A DNA stretch of 7,142 nucleotides, from positions 1 through 7,142 of the forward strand of contig CAMCJY010000099.1 of the NCBI GenBank assembly GCA_945875225.1, in the 5' to 3' direction. The stretch comes from Comamonas sp. lk. Lineage in GTDB: Bacteria; Pseudomonadota; Gammaproteobacteria; Burkholderiales; Burkholderiaceae_C. Each line of letters starts with the position of its first letter. The first letter of the stretch is position 1. Below, in pieces: positions 1-6,513 of this stretch. A program made the translations under genes and the position numbers. The notes beneath the pieces were generated by a model, which was not told the DNA's origin, did no database searches, and saw nothing but the letters and a program-made list of their open reading frames with translations.

Positions 1-422
1 GGGCTATGCTTGCCACACTCGGCTTTTTGCCCGGTGCCGCACAGGCGCAAGCGGCCTACAACGCGGCCGCCTTCGAAGCCAAGAATATGGCCGAACTGAT
101 GAAGGCATTAGGCGCTTCGGCCCCCACCGAAAGCAAAGATGTCACCATCACTGGCCCCGACATTGCTGAGAACGGTGCGGTAGTTCCCGTAGGCGCCTCC
201 ACTGCGCTGCCCGGCGCCAAGCGCATGTTGCTGCTAGTGGAGAAAAATCCTTCCATCCTATCGGCCGTTTTCGATGTCAGCGATGCGGTCGATGCCAACT
301 TCTCTACCCGTGTGAAGATGGGTCAGTCCTCCAATGTATTTGCAGTCGCTTTGATGGCAGATGGCAAGGTGCTGTATGCAGTCAAAGAAATCAAAGTGAC
401 ACTTGGCGGCTGCGGCGGCTAA
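1..422 (+). CDS. soxY: Sulfur-carrier protein SoxY, 5' end cut by the window
   Basis: SoxY is the periplasmic carrier subunit that holds pathway intermediates on a C-terminal cysteine and works as a heterodimer with SoxZ. The reading frame is open from base 3 (139 residues visible) and ends with the diagnostic swinging arm LGGCGG just before the TAA at 420-422. The phrases TGPDIAENGAVVPV and STRVKMGQSSNV are typical of the family. The ATG at base 6 lies inside the hydrophobic part of a signal peptide that ends near AAQAQA, and the frame continues upstream of it. The true start, where SoxY proteins usually carry a twin-arginine motif, is therefore probably outside the window and roughly 10-20 residues are missing. 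The gene is followed by soxZ after 30 bases, as expected for co-expressed subunits. Identity is very secure; the start is not visible. Confidence 0.96.
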   Translation, partial: AMLATLGFLPGAAQAQAAYNAAAFEAKNMAELMKALGASAPTESKDVTITGPDIAENGAVVPVGASTALPGAKRMLLLVEKNPSILSAVFDVSDAVDANFSTRVKMGQSSNVFAVALMADGKVLYAVKEIKVTLGGCGG

Positions 423-452
423 GTCCATCCAACCCAATTTAAGGAGAACACA

Positions 453-764
453 ATGTCCGATCCCATGCGTATTCGCGCCCAGTCTGCTGGCGACAAAGCC
501 ACTGTGCGGGTGCTGATGAGCCACGAAATGGAAACTGGTTTGCGCAAAGATGGCGCAGGAAAAGTCATACCCGCTTGGTTTATCCAGGAGGTTGCAGCCC
601 AACTGAACGGTAAAACCGTCATGACCGCGCAATGGGGCCCCGCAGTGTCTAAGAACCCATTTTTGCAATTCAGTGTGAAAGGCGCCAAGGCCGGCGACAA
701 GATCGGCATCACTTGGACCGACAACAAAGGTGATAAGCGAACTGACGAAGCCACCGTATCCTAA
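453..764 (+). CDS. soxZ: Sulfur-carrier partner protein SoxZ
   Basis: SoxZ (103 residues, normal length) is the immunoglobulin-like partner of SoxY; the SoxYZ complex is the platform on which thiosulfate is processed in the periplasm. Family phrases are clear: MRIRAQ at the N-terminus, VLMSHEMETG near residue 22, IPAWFIQEV near residue 39, and WGPAVSKNPFLQF in the second half. There is no signal peptide. This is normal, because SoxZ is thought to be exported together with SoxY through SoxY's Tat signal. The ATG at 453 is preceded by AAGGAG at 441-446, six bases away, which fixes the start. It sits between soxY and soxA with short gaps and is surely in the same transcript. Confidence 0.97.
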   Translation: MSDPMRIRAQSAGDKATVRVLMSHEMETGLRKDGAGKVIPAWFIQEVAAQLNGKTVMTAQWGPAVSKNPFLQFSVKGAKAGDKIGITWTDNKGDKRTDEATVS

Positions 765-778
765 ATTGAGGAGACTCC

Positions 779-1576
779 ATGCTAAAAATCTTAAGTTTGC
801 TGGCCATGGCTGTGCTGTCAACGGCTGCGTCAGCGCAGCAAAAGTCGGCCGCCGATGGCATTGCTGAATACCGCGCTATGTTGGCCGATGGCAATCCCGC
901 CGAGCTTTTCGAAGCGCGCGGCGAAGATTTGTGGAAGAAAAAGCGCGGCCCCTTAAACGCCTCTCTGGAAAAATGCGACCTCGGAAAAGGCCCGGGCGTA
1001 GTGAAAGGCGCGTTTGTGGAGTTGCCGCGCTGGTTTGCCGACACCGGCAAAGTCCAGGATTTGGAGTCGCGCTTGCTAACCTGCATGGAAGCGCTCCAGG
1101 GCCTGGACGCAAAAGCCATCGCTGCAACCCCTTTTGGTAAGGGTGAGCAAGTGGGCATGGAAGGGCTCACAGCCTGGATCTCTGCCGAATCCAAAGGCAT
1201 GCGCTTTAATTTGCCGCAATCTCATACCCAAGAAAAAGTGACTTACGAGCTAGGTAAGCGCGCCTTTTTTTACCGCGCTGGCCCCTATGACTTTTCGTGT
1301 GCTTCGTGCCATGCCCAAGCGGGCCAACGCATCCGCTTGCAAGACTTGCCCGAACTCACCAAGAACCCGGGAGATGGTGTGGGCTTTGCAGCCTGGCCAG
1401 CCTACCGCGTCAGCAGCGGCGAGATGTGGAGCATGCAGCGTCGCCTCAATGACTGCTACCGCCAGCAGCGCTTTCCATACCCTGGCTACGCTTCGGACGT
1501 GACCGTCGCATTAGGGGTCTATATGGGTGTCAATGCCAAGGGCGCCAAGTCGGTCGCACCTGCACTCAAACGTTAA
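779..1576 (+). CDS. soxA: Sulfur-oxidation cytochrome c subunit SoxA (single heme motif)
   Basis: SoxA is the catalytic subunit of the periplasmic cytochrome SoxAX, which oxidatively links thiosulfate to the SoxY cysteine. The 265-residue product has a Sec signal peptide (residues 1 to about 19, ending ASA). Its N-terminal domain has no CxxCH but keeps two lone cysteines, C66 and C102, where two-heme homologues bind the first heme; in single-heme SoxA the equivalent pair can form a disulfide. The C-terminal domain has one heme c site, C174-A-S-C177-H178. Downstream, C226 (in NDCYRQQRFPYP) fits the conserved cysteine heme ligand that is persulfidated in characterised SoxA. GAGGAG at 768-773 supports the ATG at 779. 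The TAA overlaps the ribosome binding site of soxX. Family certain; ligand roles are by analogy. Confidence 0.96.
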   Translation: MLKILSLLAMAVLSTAASAQQKSAADGIAEYRAMLADGNPAELFEARGEDLWKKKRGPLNASLEKCDLGKGPGVVKGAFVELPRWFADTGKVQDLESRLLTCMEALQGLDAKAIAATPFGKGEQVGMEGLTAWISAESKGMRFNLPQSHTQEKVTYELGKRAFFYRAGPYDFSCASCHAQAGQRIRLQDLPELTKNPGDGVGFAAWPAYRVSSGEMWSMQRRLNDCYRQQRFPYPGYASDVTVALGVYMGVNAKGAKSVAPALKR

Positions 1577-1586
1577 GGAACATAGT

Positions 1587-2234
1587 ATGTACAGATTTAA
1601 AACTCTCCTTTCCGTGGCCGCCTTGTTGTCTATGGCAGGTTGTGCCCTGCTGCAACCTGGCCCGAACTACGCGCAGTTGGTCAAACAGATGATGGATGGC
1701 TCCTTTCGCAATGAAGGAATTGCCACCACCGACCGTTTGATTCAAGATCAAGCGAACGCTGCATGCTCCGAGGCCCAAGGTGCAAATCTTCCGGACGCAG
1801 TGGTAGAGGCCATCCAACAAGCGGCCTTAAAAAGCGTGCGCATGCCCTCGGATGGAAAATTCACCGGAGACTGGCGCGAGGGTGCGAAGCTGGCGCAAAA
1901 CGGGCGTGGCATGACCTGGACCGACAAAACGGCTCTGCCCAAAGACAATGGCGGCAATTGCCTGAATTGCCACCAGGTGACTAAAGAAGAGTTGTCTTAC
2001 GGCACCATAGGTCCCAGCCTGTACCAGTATGGAAAAGTCCGCGGCGTACTGGACCCCGAGAGCCCAGAGGCCCGCCCCATCGTAGAGTACACCTGGACCA
2101 AGATTTATAACGCCAAGTCCTACAACGCTTGCTCGGGTATGCCGCGTTTCGGCCATGCCGGTTTGCTCGATGAAAAGCAAATGAAAGATTTGATGGCACT
2201 TTTACTAGACCCCAAATCCCCCGTCAATCGCTAA
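1587..2234 (+). CDS. soxX: Sulfur-oxidation cytochrome c subunit SoxX, probable lipoprotein
   Basis: SoxX is the electron-accepting heme c subunit of SoxAX. The product is 215 residues. A single heme motif, C125-L-N-C128-H129, is followed by IGPSL and by M185 in ACSGMPRFG, the expected distal methionine ligand. About 100 residues precede the heme domain, so this is the long form. The leader MYRFKTLLSVAALLSMAGC resembles a lipoprotein signal with C19 as the lipidated cysteine; A at the next position would favour the outer membrane. This would anchor SoxAX, which is usually soluble. The ATG at 1587 was chosen over an upstream in-frame start at 1527 because it starts the signal peptide, has AAGGA at 1575-1579, and does not run deep into soxA. 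Identity secure; lipidation is a prediction. Confidence 0.95.
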   Translation: MYRFKTLLSVAALLSMAGCALLQPGPNYAQLVKQMMDGSFRNEGIATTDRLIQDQANAACSEAQGANLPDAVVEAIQQAALKSVRMPSDGKFTGDWREGAKLAQNGRGMTWTDKTALPKDNGGNCLNCHQVTKEELSYGTIGPSLYQYGKVRGVLDPESPEARPIVEYTWTKIYNAKSYNACSGMPRFGHAGLLDEKQMKDLMALLLDPKSPVNR

Positions 2235-2246
2235 ACCGCAGGCCCT

Positions 2247-3989
2247 ATGAATCTGTCCAAGCGGGAGTTTTTGCAAGTACTGGGTGCGGCCTTTGCTGCT
2301 GGCCTGAACCTGGGTATGTTCAGTCATGCAGATGCGGCAAGCGCCCAGCGCGGCTTGTATGACATAGCGCCCTTTGGTAATGTGTCCTTGCTGCACATGA
2401 CGGACTGCCACGCGCAGTTGATGCCCATCCATTTCCGCGAGCCCAGCGTGAATATGGGAGTGGCGGCCATGCAGGGCAATTTGCCCCACCTGGTCGGAAA
2501 CCACTTACAAAAGATGCTCGCCATAGCGCCCGGCAGTGCGCAGTCCCACGCCTTTACCTACATTGATTTTGAAAACGCCGCCCGTGCGTACGGCAAAGTG
2601 GGCGGGTTTGCGCACTTGGCCACCCTGGTCAAACAGCTCAAGGCCAGCCGCCCGGGGGCCTTGCTGCTCGATGGTGGCGATACCTGGCAGGGTTCGGCTA
2701 CCGCTTTGTGGACCGATGCGCAAGACATGGTCGATGCCTGCAAATTGCTTGGCGTGGACGTGATGACCGGGCATTGGGAGTTTACTTATGGCATGGAGCG
2801 GGTTAAGGAAATTGTCGAGAAAGACTTTGCGGGCAAGATAGATTTTGTTGCGCAAAATATCAAAACCACAGATTTTGGCGACCCGGTCTTTAAGCCCTAT
2901 GTGCTGCGCGAAATCAATGGCGTTCAGGTCGCCATCATCGGCCAAGCTTTTCCTTACACACCTATCGCCAACCCGCGCTACATGGTGGCCGACTGGAGCT
3001 TTGGTATCCAGGACGACAACCTCCAAAAAATGGTGGACGAAGTCCGGGCCAAAGGCGCCAAAGTAGTCGTCGTGCTATCGCACAACGGCATGGACGTGGA
3101 TTTGAAAATGGCCACGCGGGTGCGCGGCGTAGATGCTATTTTGGGCGGGCACACGCACGACGGCGTGCCAGTGGCCATACCTGTGTCCAACGCTGGCGGG
3201 AAAACCCTGGTCACCAACGCGGGCAGCAATGGCAAATTTTTGGGTGTCATGGATTTTCAGGTGGGCAGTGCCGGCGTCAGCGACTTTCGCTACCGGCTGT
3301 TGCCGGTGTTTTCCAACCAGATTAAAGCCGATCCGGCCATGGCGGCCTTGATCGAAAAGGTACGCCAACCCTACGCCTCAAAACTGGCTGAAACACTGGC
3401 GGTGACCGATGGTTTGCTTTACCGGCGCGGTAATTTCAACGGCAGTTGGGACCAGTTAGTCTGTGATGCGCTGATGGAGGTACAGGGCGCCGACATTGCG
3501 CTCAGCCCGGGGTTTCGGTGGGGCACCACTTTATTGCCCGGCGACGCAATTACCCGCGAACTGATGATGGACCAACTCGCCATCACCTACCCTTACACCA
3601 CGCTCACCGAAATGAGCGGCGAATCGATCAAAGGCATTTTGGAAGATGTGGCTGACAACCTATTTAACCCCGACCCTTATTACCAACAGGGCGGCGATAT
3701 GGTTCGGGTAGGCGGCTTGGCCTATACCTGCGAACCCGGCCAAAAAATGGGGCAACGTATCTCGGGCATGCGCTTGGGTGGCAAACCGGTAGAGGCCTCG
3801 CGTAGGTACAAAGTGGCCGGCTGGGCGCCGGTGGCCGAAGCCGCGCGCACAGCGCCCGGCAGCAAACCCATTTGGGACGTGGTCGAGACCTGGCTCAAAT
3901 CCCAAGCCGGTGGCCGTGTCAAAGCCCGCAAGATCAATACCCCGACACTCCTAGGAATGACGGGTAACCAAGGGATTGCAAATCTATGA
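2247..3989 (+). CDS. soxB: Thiosulfohydrolase SoxB (dimanganese sulfate thiohydrolase)
   Basis: SoxB hydrolyses the sulfonate from the SoxY-bound intermediate and releases sulfate in the periplasm. The 580-residue protein shows the calcineurin-like metal-binding motifs in order: D53 and H55 (HMTDCHAQL), D145 (GGDTWQGS), H176 (TGHWEFTYG, a SoxB hallmark), H279 (LSHNGMDVD), and H302/H304 (GGHTHD). The 5'-nucleotidase-like C-terminal domain follows from about residue 375. The leader MNLSKREFLQVLGAAFAAG looks like a Tat signal but carries KR in place of RR; Tat export suits a protein that folds around metal in the cytoplasm. The start lies 12 bases after soxX with only a weak upstream GCAGG, so translation may be coupled. 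The stop overlaps the next gene's start as ATGA. Function is very well supported. Confidence 0.97.
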   Translation: MNLSKREFLQVLGAAFAAGLNLGMFSHADAASAQRGLYDIAPFGNVSLLHMTDCHAQLMPIHFREPSVNMGVAAMQGNLPHLVGNHLQKMLAIAPGSAQSHAFTYIDFENAARAYGKVGGFAHLATLVKQLKASRPGALLLDGGDTWQGSATALWTDAQDMVDACKLLGVDVMTGHWEFTYGMERVKEIVEKDFAGKIDFVAQNIKTTDFGDPVFKPYVLREINGVQVAIIGQAFPYTPIANPRYMVADWSFGIQDDNLQKMVDEVRAKGAKVVVVLSHNGMDVDLKMATRVRGVDAILGGHTHDGVPVAIPVSNAGGKTLVTNAGSNGKFLGVMDFQVGSAGVSDFRYRLLPVFSNQIKADPAMAALIEKVRQPYASKLAETLAVTDGLLYRRGNFNGSWDQLVCDALMEVQGADIALSPGFRWGTTLLPGDAITRELMMDQLAITYPYTTLTEMSGESIKGILEDVADNLFNPDPYYQQGGDMVRVGGLAYTCEPGQKMGQRISGMRLGGKPVEASRRYKVAGWAPVAEAARTAPGSKPIWDVVETWLKSQAGGRVKARKINTPTLLGMTGNQGIANL

Positions 3990-4516
3990 GCCTGCAAGCA
4001 TCTACTAACGGTCTGCGCAAACTAGTGTGCGGTGTCGCCTGCCTTGGCGCCTTGGCCTGTGCGCCGCACAGCCTTGCGGCGGGCGAAGGAACATTTGCCG
4101 TCAAGATGCTCACCCCCGAAGTCGCGGCCACCGCTGGCCAGGCGGCGATGGCTCATTGCCGCAAGGTGGGCCACCAGGTAGCGGTCGCCATTGTGGACCG
4201 CTTTGGCGTCTTGCAATTCTTGGTGCGTGACCGCTTTGCCGGCCCGCACACTGTGGAATTCGCCACCCAAAAAGCCTGGACAGCAGCGAGCTTCAAAATG
4301 CCCACCGCAGCCCTGGCCGCTGAAACCCAGGCCGGTAAACCCATGAGCGGTATGCGCGCCAACCCCCATGTGCTGGCCATCGGTGGCGGATTAGTGATAG
4401 AGGCCGCCGGCAGCTTGCTCGGCGGCATTGGAGTCTCTGGTGCGCCGGGTGGCGAAGCCGACGACGCCTGCGCCTTGGCGGGGCTGCGCGCGGTAGCCGA
4501 TGCGATTGAGTTTTGA
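3986..4516 (+). CDS. Secreted GlcG/HbpS-type heme-binding domain protein
   Basis: This 176-residue protein belongs to the GlcG/HbpS (DUF336, 'haem-degrading') domain family. Signs are VAVAIVDRFGVLQFLVRD around residues 65-82, the AxxKAWTAASF segment near 93-103, the GGG turn at 133-135, and the C-terminal signature GGIGVSGAPGGEADDACALAGL. A hydrophobic leader (about residues 11-32, ending SLAAG) predicts export to the periplasm. Members bind heme or small molecules, and most lack a proven function. The ATG overlaps the soxB TGA by four bases (ATGA), so its translation is probably coupled to soxB. That makes a role with the Sox machinery plausible, for example in heme or cobalamin handling or as a redox sensor, but this is inference. 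Family call is confident; the biochemical role is unknown. Confidence 0.85.
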   Translation: MSLQASTNGLRKLVCGVACLGALACAPHSLAAGEGTFAVKMLTPEVAATAGQAAMAHCRKVGHQVAVAIVDRFGVLQFLVRDRFAGPHTVEFATQKAWTAASFKMPTAALAAETQAGKPMSGMRANPHVLAIGGGLVIEAAGSLLGGIGVSGAPGGEADDACALAGLRAVADAIEF

Positions 4517-4529
4517 ATGGCTTTTTTCT

Positions 4530-4533
4530 GGAG
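4530..4533 (+). promoter_or_regulatory. Ribosome binding site that decides the DsrE-like start
   Basis: GGAG lies six bases before the ATG at 4540. It supports that ATG, directly ahead of the signal peptide MKLLKVFAL, over the in-frame TTG at 4513, which would overlap the end of the preceding gene and add nine uncharacteristic residues. Confidence 0.75.
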
Positions 4534-4539
4534 AAACCC

Positions 4540-4953
4540 ATGAAGCTTTTAAAAGTCTTTGCCCTGACCCTGGCGCTTTTGAGCAGCGGGCTTGCCTGGT
4601 CGCAGAGCAAGGTGATCTATCACATCAGTGACGCCGAAGCGCAAGCACTAGGGGGCCTGCGCAACGTGCGCAACCATTTGGACATCGACCCCTCAGCCAA
4701 AATTACCGTGGTCTCCCACGGCAATGGCGTGGACTTTTTGATGGAGGGTGCAAAAGACAAAAATGGCAGCTTGTATGCCGGCCCGATATCTGCGCTGAAA
4801 AGTCGCGGGGTAACTTTTGAAGTCTGCGAGATCACCCTGAAAAACCGCAACCTCAAAAGTGAGCAATTCCTGCAAGAGGCCGACTTCACGCCGTCCGGGG
4901 TGGTGCGTATTGCTAAGCTTCAGCACCAGGGTTACGCCTACATCCGACCTTAA
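4540..4953 (+). CDS. Exported DsrE-family sulfur-relay-like protein
   Basis: The product is 137 residues with a Sec signal peptide (residues 1 to about 21, ending AWS). The mature part reads as a DsrE/DsrF-like alpha/beta domain: strand KVIYHISDAEAQA, KITVVSHGNGVDFLMEG with the typical glycine turn, then a segment leading to the VTFEVCEITL strand. C96 there is the only cysteine and sits where cytoplasmic relatives have their reactive cysteine; the protein ends with strand VVRIAKLQHQGYAYIRP. Cytoplasmic DsrE and TusD carry sulfane sulfur as persulfides. A periplasmic homologue in a sox operon could accept or pass on sulfur from SoxYZ or free polysulfide, which is inference. It follows the heme-binding-protein gene after 23 bases. 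No enzyme activity can be read from the sequence. Confidence 0.85.
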   Translation: MKLLKVFALTLALLSSGLAWSQSKVIYHISDAEAQALGGLRNVRNHLDIDPSAKITVVSHGNGVDFLMEGAKDKNGSLYAGPISALKSRGVTFEVCEITLKNRNLKSEQFLQEADFTPSGVVRIAKLQHQGYAYIRP

Positions 4954-4991
4954 AGCAGGCGCAATCAACATCCGAATGCAGACACGCTGAT

Positions 4992-4996
4992 GGGAA
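4992..4996 (+). promoter_or_regulatory. Ribosome binding site that decides a GTG start
   Basis: GGGAA lies seven bases ahead of the GTG at 5004 and supports it as the start of the metallo-beta-lactamase-fold gene. The only nearby ATG codons (4990 and 4996) lead into a TGA at 5005 in another frame, and TTG at 5001 is less likely. Seven consecutive A residues follow the GTG directly; A-rich early codons often help initiation. Confidence 0.65.
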
Positions 4997-5003
4997 TGTT
5001 TTG

Positions 5004-5951
5004 GTGAAAAAAATAATCACCGCGATTTTTGCCAGCCTGTTGGGTTGGATCAGCACGCTTGCCACGGCGCAACCCGCTTCCATTCAAGCGGTGCAGCTTG
5101 CGGAGCGCGTATGGTTTGTGCAGGGAAATTCTGCCCTAGGCAGCACCGGCAATAGAAACTTCATCTCCAATGCCGGGTTTTTTGTCACCGACGAGGGCGT
5201 GGTCGTGGTGGATGCGCTGGGTTCGCCCGCCTTAGCCCAGGAATTGTTGCGCGAGATCCATCGCGTCACCCCGCAAGCGATACGCTACGTCGTAGTGACG
5301 CACTACCATGCGGACCATATTTATGGTTTGCAAACACTTGCCCAAGCAGGTGCCAAGGTCATCGGCCACGCATCGGCCAGAGAGTATTTAAACTCCGATA
5401 CAGCGCAAAGACGGCTTGAAGCAAGTCGCATAGAACTGGCACCCTGGATCGATGCAAATACCCGATTGGTGCCAGCCGACCAATGGTTAGACACCCAGGA
5501 AACCCGGTTTCGTTTGGGGTCCATGGACTTTGTCGTGGACCATGTCGGCCCGGCACATACACCTGAAGATGTCGTTGTCTTTGTGCCCCAACTAGGCGTT
5601 TTATTTGCCGGCGACCTGTTTTTTCAGGGCCGGATTCCGTTTGTGGGGCAAGCAGACAGCCGGCTGTGGATTCAAGCCCTCAACCGCTTAATGAAATACC
5701 AGCCCAAAATAGTGATTCCCGGGCACGGCCCTGCTTCTACCAATCCGATGGTGGACATGACGATGACCAGAGATTACTTGCTCTATCTTCGAAAAACCAT
5801 GGGCGAAGCGGCAAAAAATATGGAACCCTTTGAAGAGGTTTACGCGAAAACAGATTGGTCCCGATTTGAGTCCATCCCACTTTTTCGCGTCGCAAATCGC
5901 ATGAATGCCTATAACACCTACCTTCTGATGGAGCAGCAAGGTGAGCCCTGA
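5004..5951 (+). CDS. Exported metallo-beta-lactamase-fold hydrolase, SoxH-like
   Basis: A 315-residue protein with a Sec signal peptide (to about residue 23, ending ATAQ) and a full metallo-beta-lactamase fold. Metal ligands are visible: H100-x-H102-x-D104-H105 (THYHADH), H185 (GPAHTPEDV), D204 (FAGDLFFQGR) and H241 (PGHGP). The aspartate next to H105 and the full histidine set imply a two-metal site, probably zinc or iron. It resembles SoxH and the 'quinoprotein relay system zinc metallohydrolase' group, found beside sox genes and methanol/quinoprotein clusters, whose substrate is not established. A thiol ester or persulfide substrate is a guess. It starts 50 bases after the DsrE-like gene, the largest gap inside the run, and its last 11 bases overlap the thioredoxin gene. 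Fold and export are confident; the SoxH equivalence is less so. Confidence 0.87.
   Translation: MKKIITAIFASLLGWISTLATAQPASIQAVQLAERVWFVQGNSALGSTGNRNFISNAGFFVTDEGVVVVDALGSPALAQELLREIHRVTPQAIRYVVVTHYHADHIYGLQTLAQAGAKVIGHASAREYLNSDTAQRRLEASRIELAPWIDANTRLVPADQWLDTQETRFRLGSMDFVVDHVGPAHTPEDVVVFVPQLGVLFAGDLFFQGRIPFVGQADSRLWIQALNRLMKYQPKIVIPGHGPASTNPMVDMTMTRDYLLYLRKTMGEAAKNMEPFEEVYAKTDWSRFESIPLFRVANRMNAYNTYLLMEQQGEP
5930..5933 (+). promoter_or_regulatory. Ribosome binding site inside the upstream gene
   Basis: GGAG lies seven bases before the GTG at 5941, within the last codons of the metallo-beta-lactamase-fold gene. It supports GTG as the real start of the thioredoxin-like gene, so the full twin-arginine leader is translated. 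Confidence 0.75.
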
Positions 5952-6507
5952 GAGCAGCCCGTACAGCGCGGTCTCGCGCCGCCATGTGCTAGCGGGCAGC
6001 GCCGCGGCACTGCTCTGGAGCCCAGGAGTGAGCCGCGCTAGCGCCGAGCCATCGGCACCGACCATCCACTGGCCGGCGCTAAGGCTTTTAGACGGAACGA
6101 GCCTGACGCCTCTTGGATTGAACACGATGCCGGTAATGCTAGTTTTTTGGGAAACCTGGTGCCCTTATTGCAAACGCCACAACGTACACATTGAGCGCCT
6201 CTACCAAGCGACACTGGGTATGCACATCCGGGTCTTGGGTGCCACAACCGAAACCAACGCGGACAAGCTGGCGTCTTACCTGCGGGCCAATCAATTGCAT
6301 TTCCCAGTGGCCCCCATAGCGCGAGGGTTTCGGGATCAATTCAGCCAGCGGCGCGTCATTCCCTTGACATGTTTGGTAGCGGAGAACGGGCGACTGTTAC
6401 AAGCTATTCCCGGTGAAATGGGCTACGAGGACCTGTATTGCCTGGCCGGGCAAGTGCTGCAGGACATCAGCCCTAAAATCAGTGGCACCCCAAGGATTAC
6501 AAGTTAA
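5941..6507 (+). CDS. Periplasmic thioredoxin-fold protein with Tat-like leader (SoxW-like)
   Basis: This 188-residue protein starts at GTG 5941 and overlaps the previous gene by 11 bases. Residues 12-26 (SRRHVLAGSAAALLW) form a twin-arginine-type signal with R13-R14, probably cleaved near SRASA. The rest is a thioredoxin/TlpA-like domain: strand MPVMLVFWETW, active site C74-P-Y-C77 in ETWCPYCKRHN, and RRVIPLTCLV, whose P141 fits the conserved cis-proline. Two further cysteines, C144 and C167, are unusual. SoxW-type thioredoxins beside sox genes are thought to keep SoxY or SoxAX cysteines reduced, with electrons supplied by a CcdA/SoxV-type membrane protein; none is encoded here. The ordered overlap suggests co-translation with the SoxH-like protein. 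Thioredoxin fold is confident; the exact SoxW role is inferred. Confidence 0.85.
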   Translation: MSPESSPYSAVSRRHVLAGSAAALLWSPGVSRASAEPSAPTIHWPALRLLDGTSLTPLGLNTMPVMLVFWETWCPYCKRHNVHIERLYQATLGMHIRVLGATTETNADKLASYLRANQLHFPVAPIARGFRDQFSQRRVIPLTCLVAENGRLLQAIPGEMGYEDLYCLAGQVLQDISPKISGTPRITS

Positions 6508-6513
6508 TTGATC

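Noticed and set aside
3..8. ATG at base 6 as the real start of soxY
   Set aside because: It falls within the hydrophobic core of the signal peptide and the frame stays open to the window edge, so the gene most likely begins upstream.
258..821. 187-codon open frame on the - strand over soxY, soxZ and the soxA start
   Set aside because: It lies opposite three certain genes and shows no family features; it is a by-product of their codon use.
1265..1271. Run of seven T in soxA as a possible slippage or frameshift site
   Set aside because: The frame reads through normally to the heme motif and C-terminus, with no alternative product or stimulatory structure evident.
1527..1586. Upstream extension of soxX to an ATG at 1527
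   Set aside because: It would overlap soxA by 50 bases and place 20 polar residues before a complete signal peptide; the ATG at 1587 has its own ribosome binding site.
4954..5003. Possible promoter or hairpin in the 50-base gap before the SoxH-like gene (AACAT and ATGTT, two copies of GAATG 20 bases apart)
   Set aside because: The arms are only five bases with a wide spacer, and no -35/-10 pair is convincing; this is within chance expectation.
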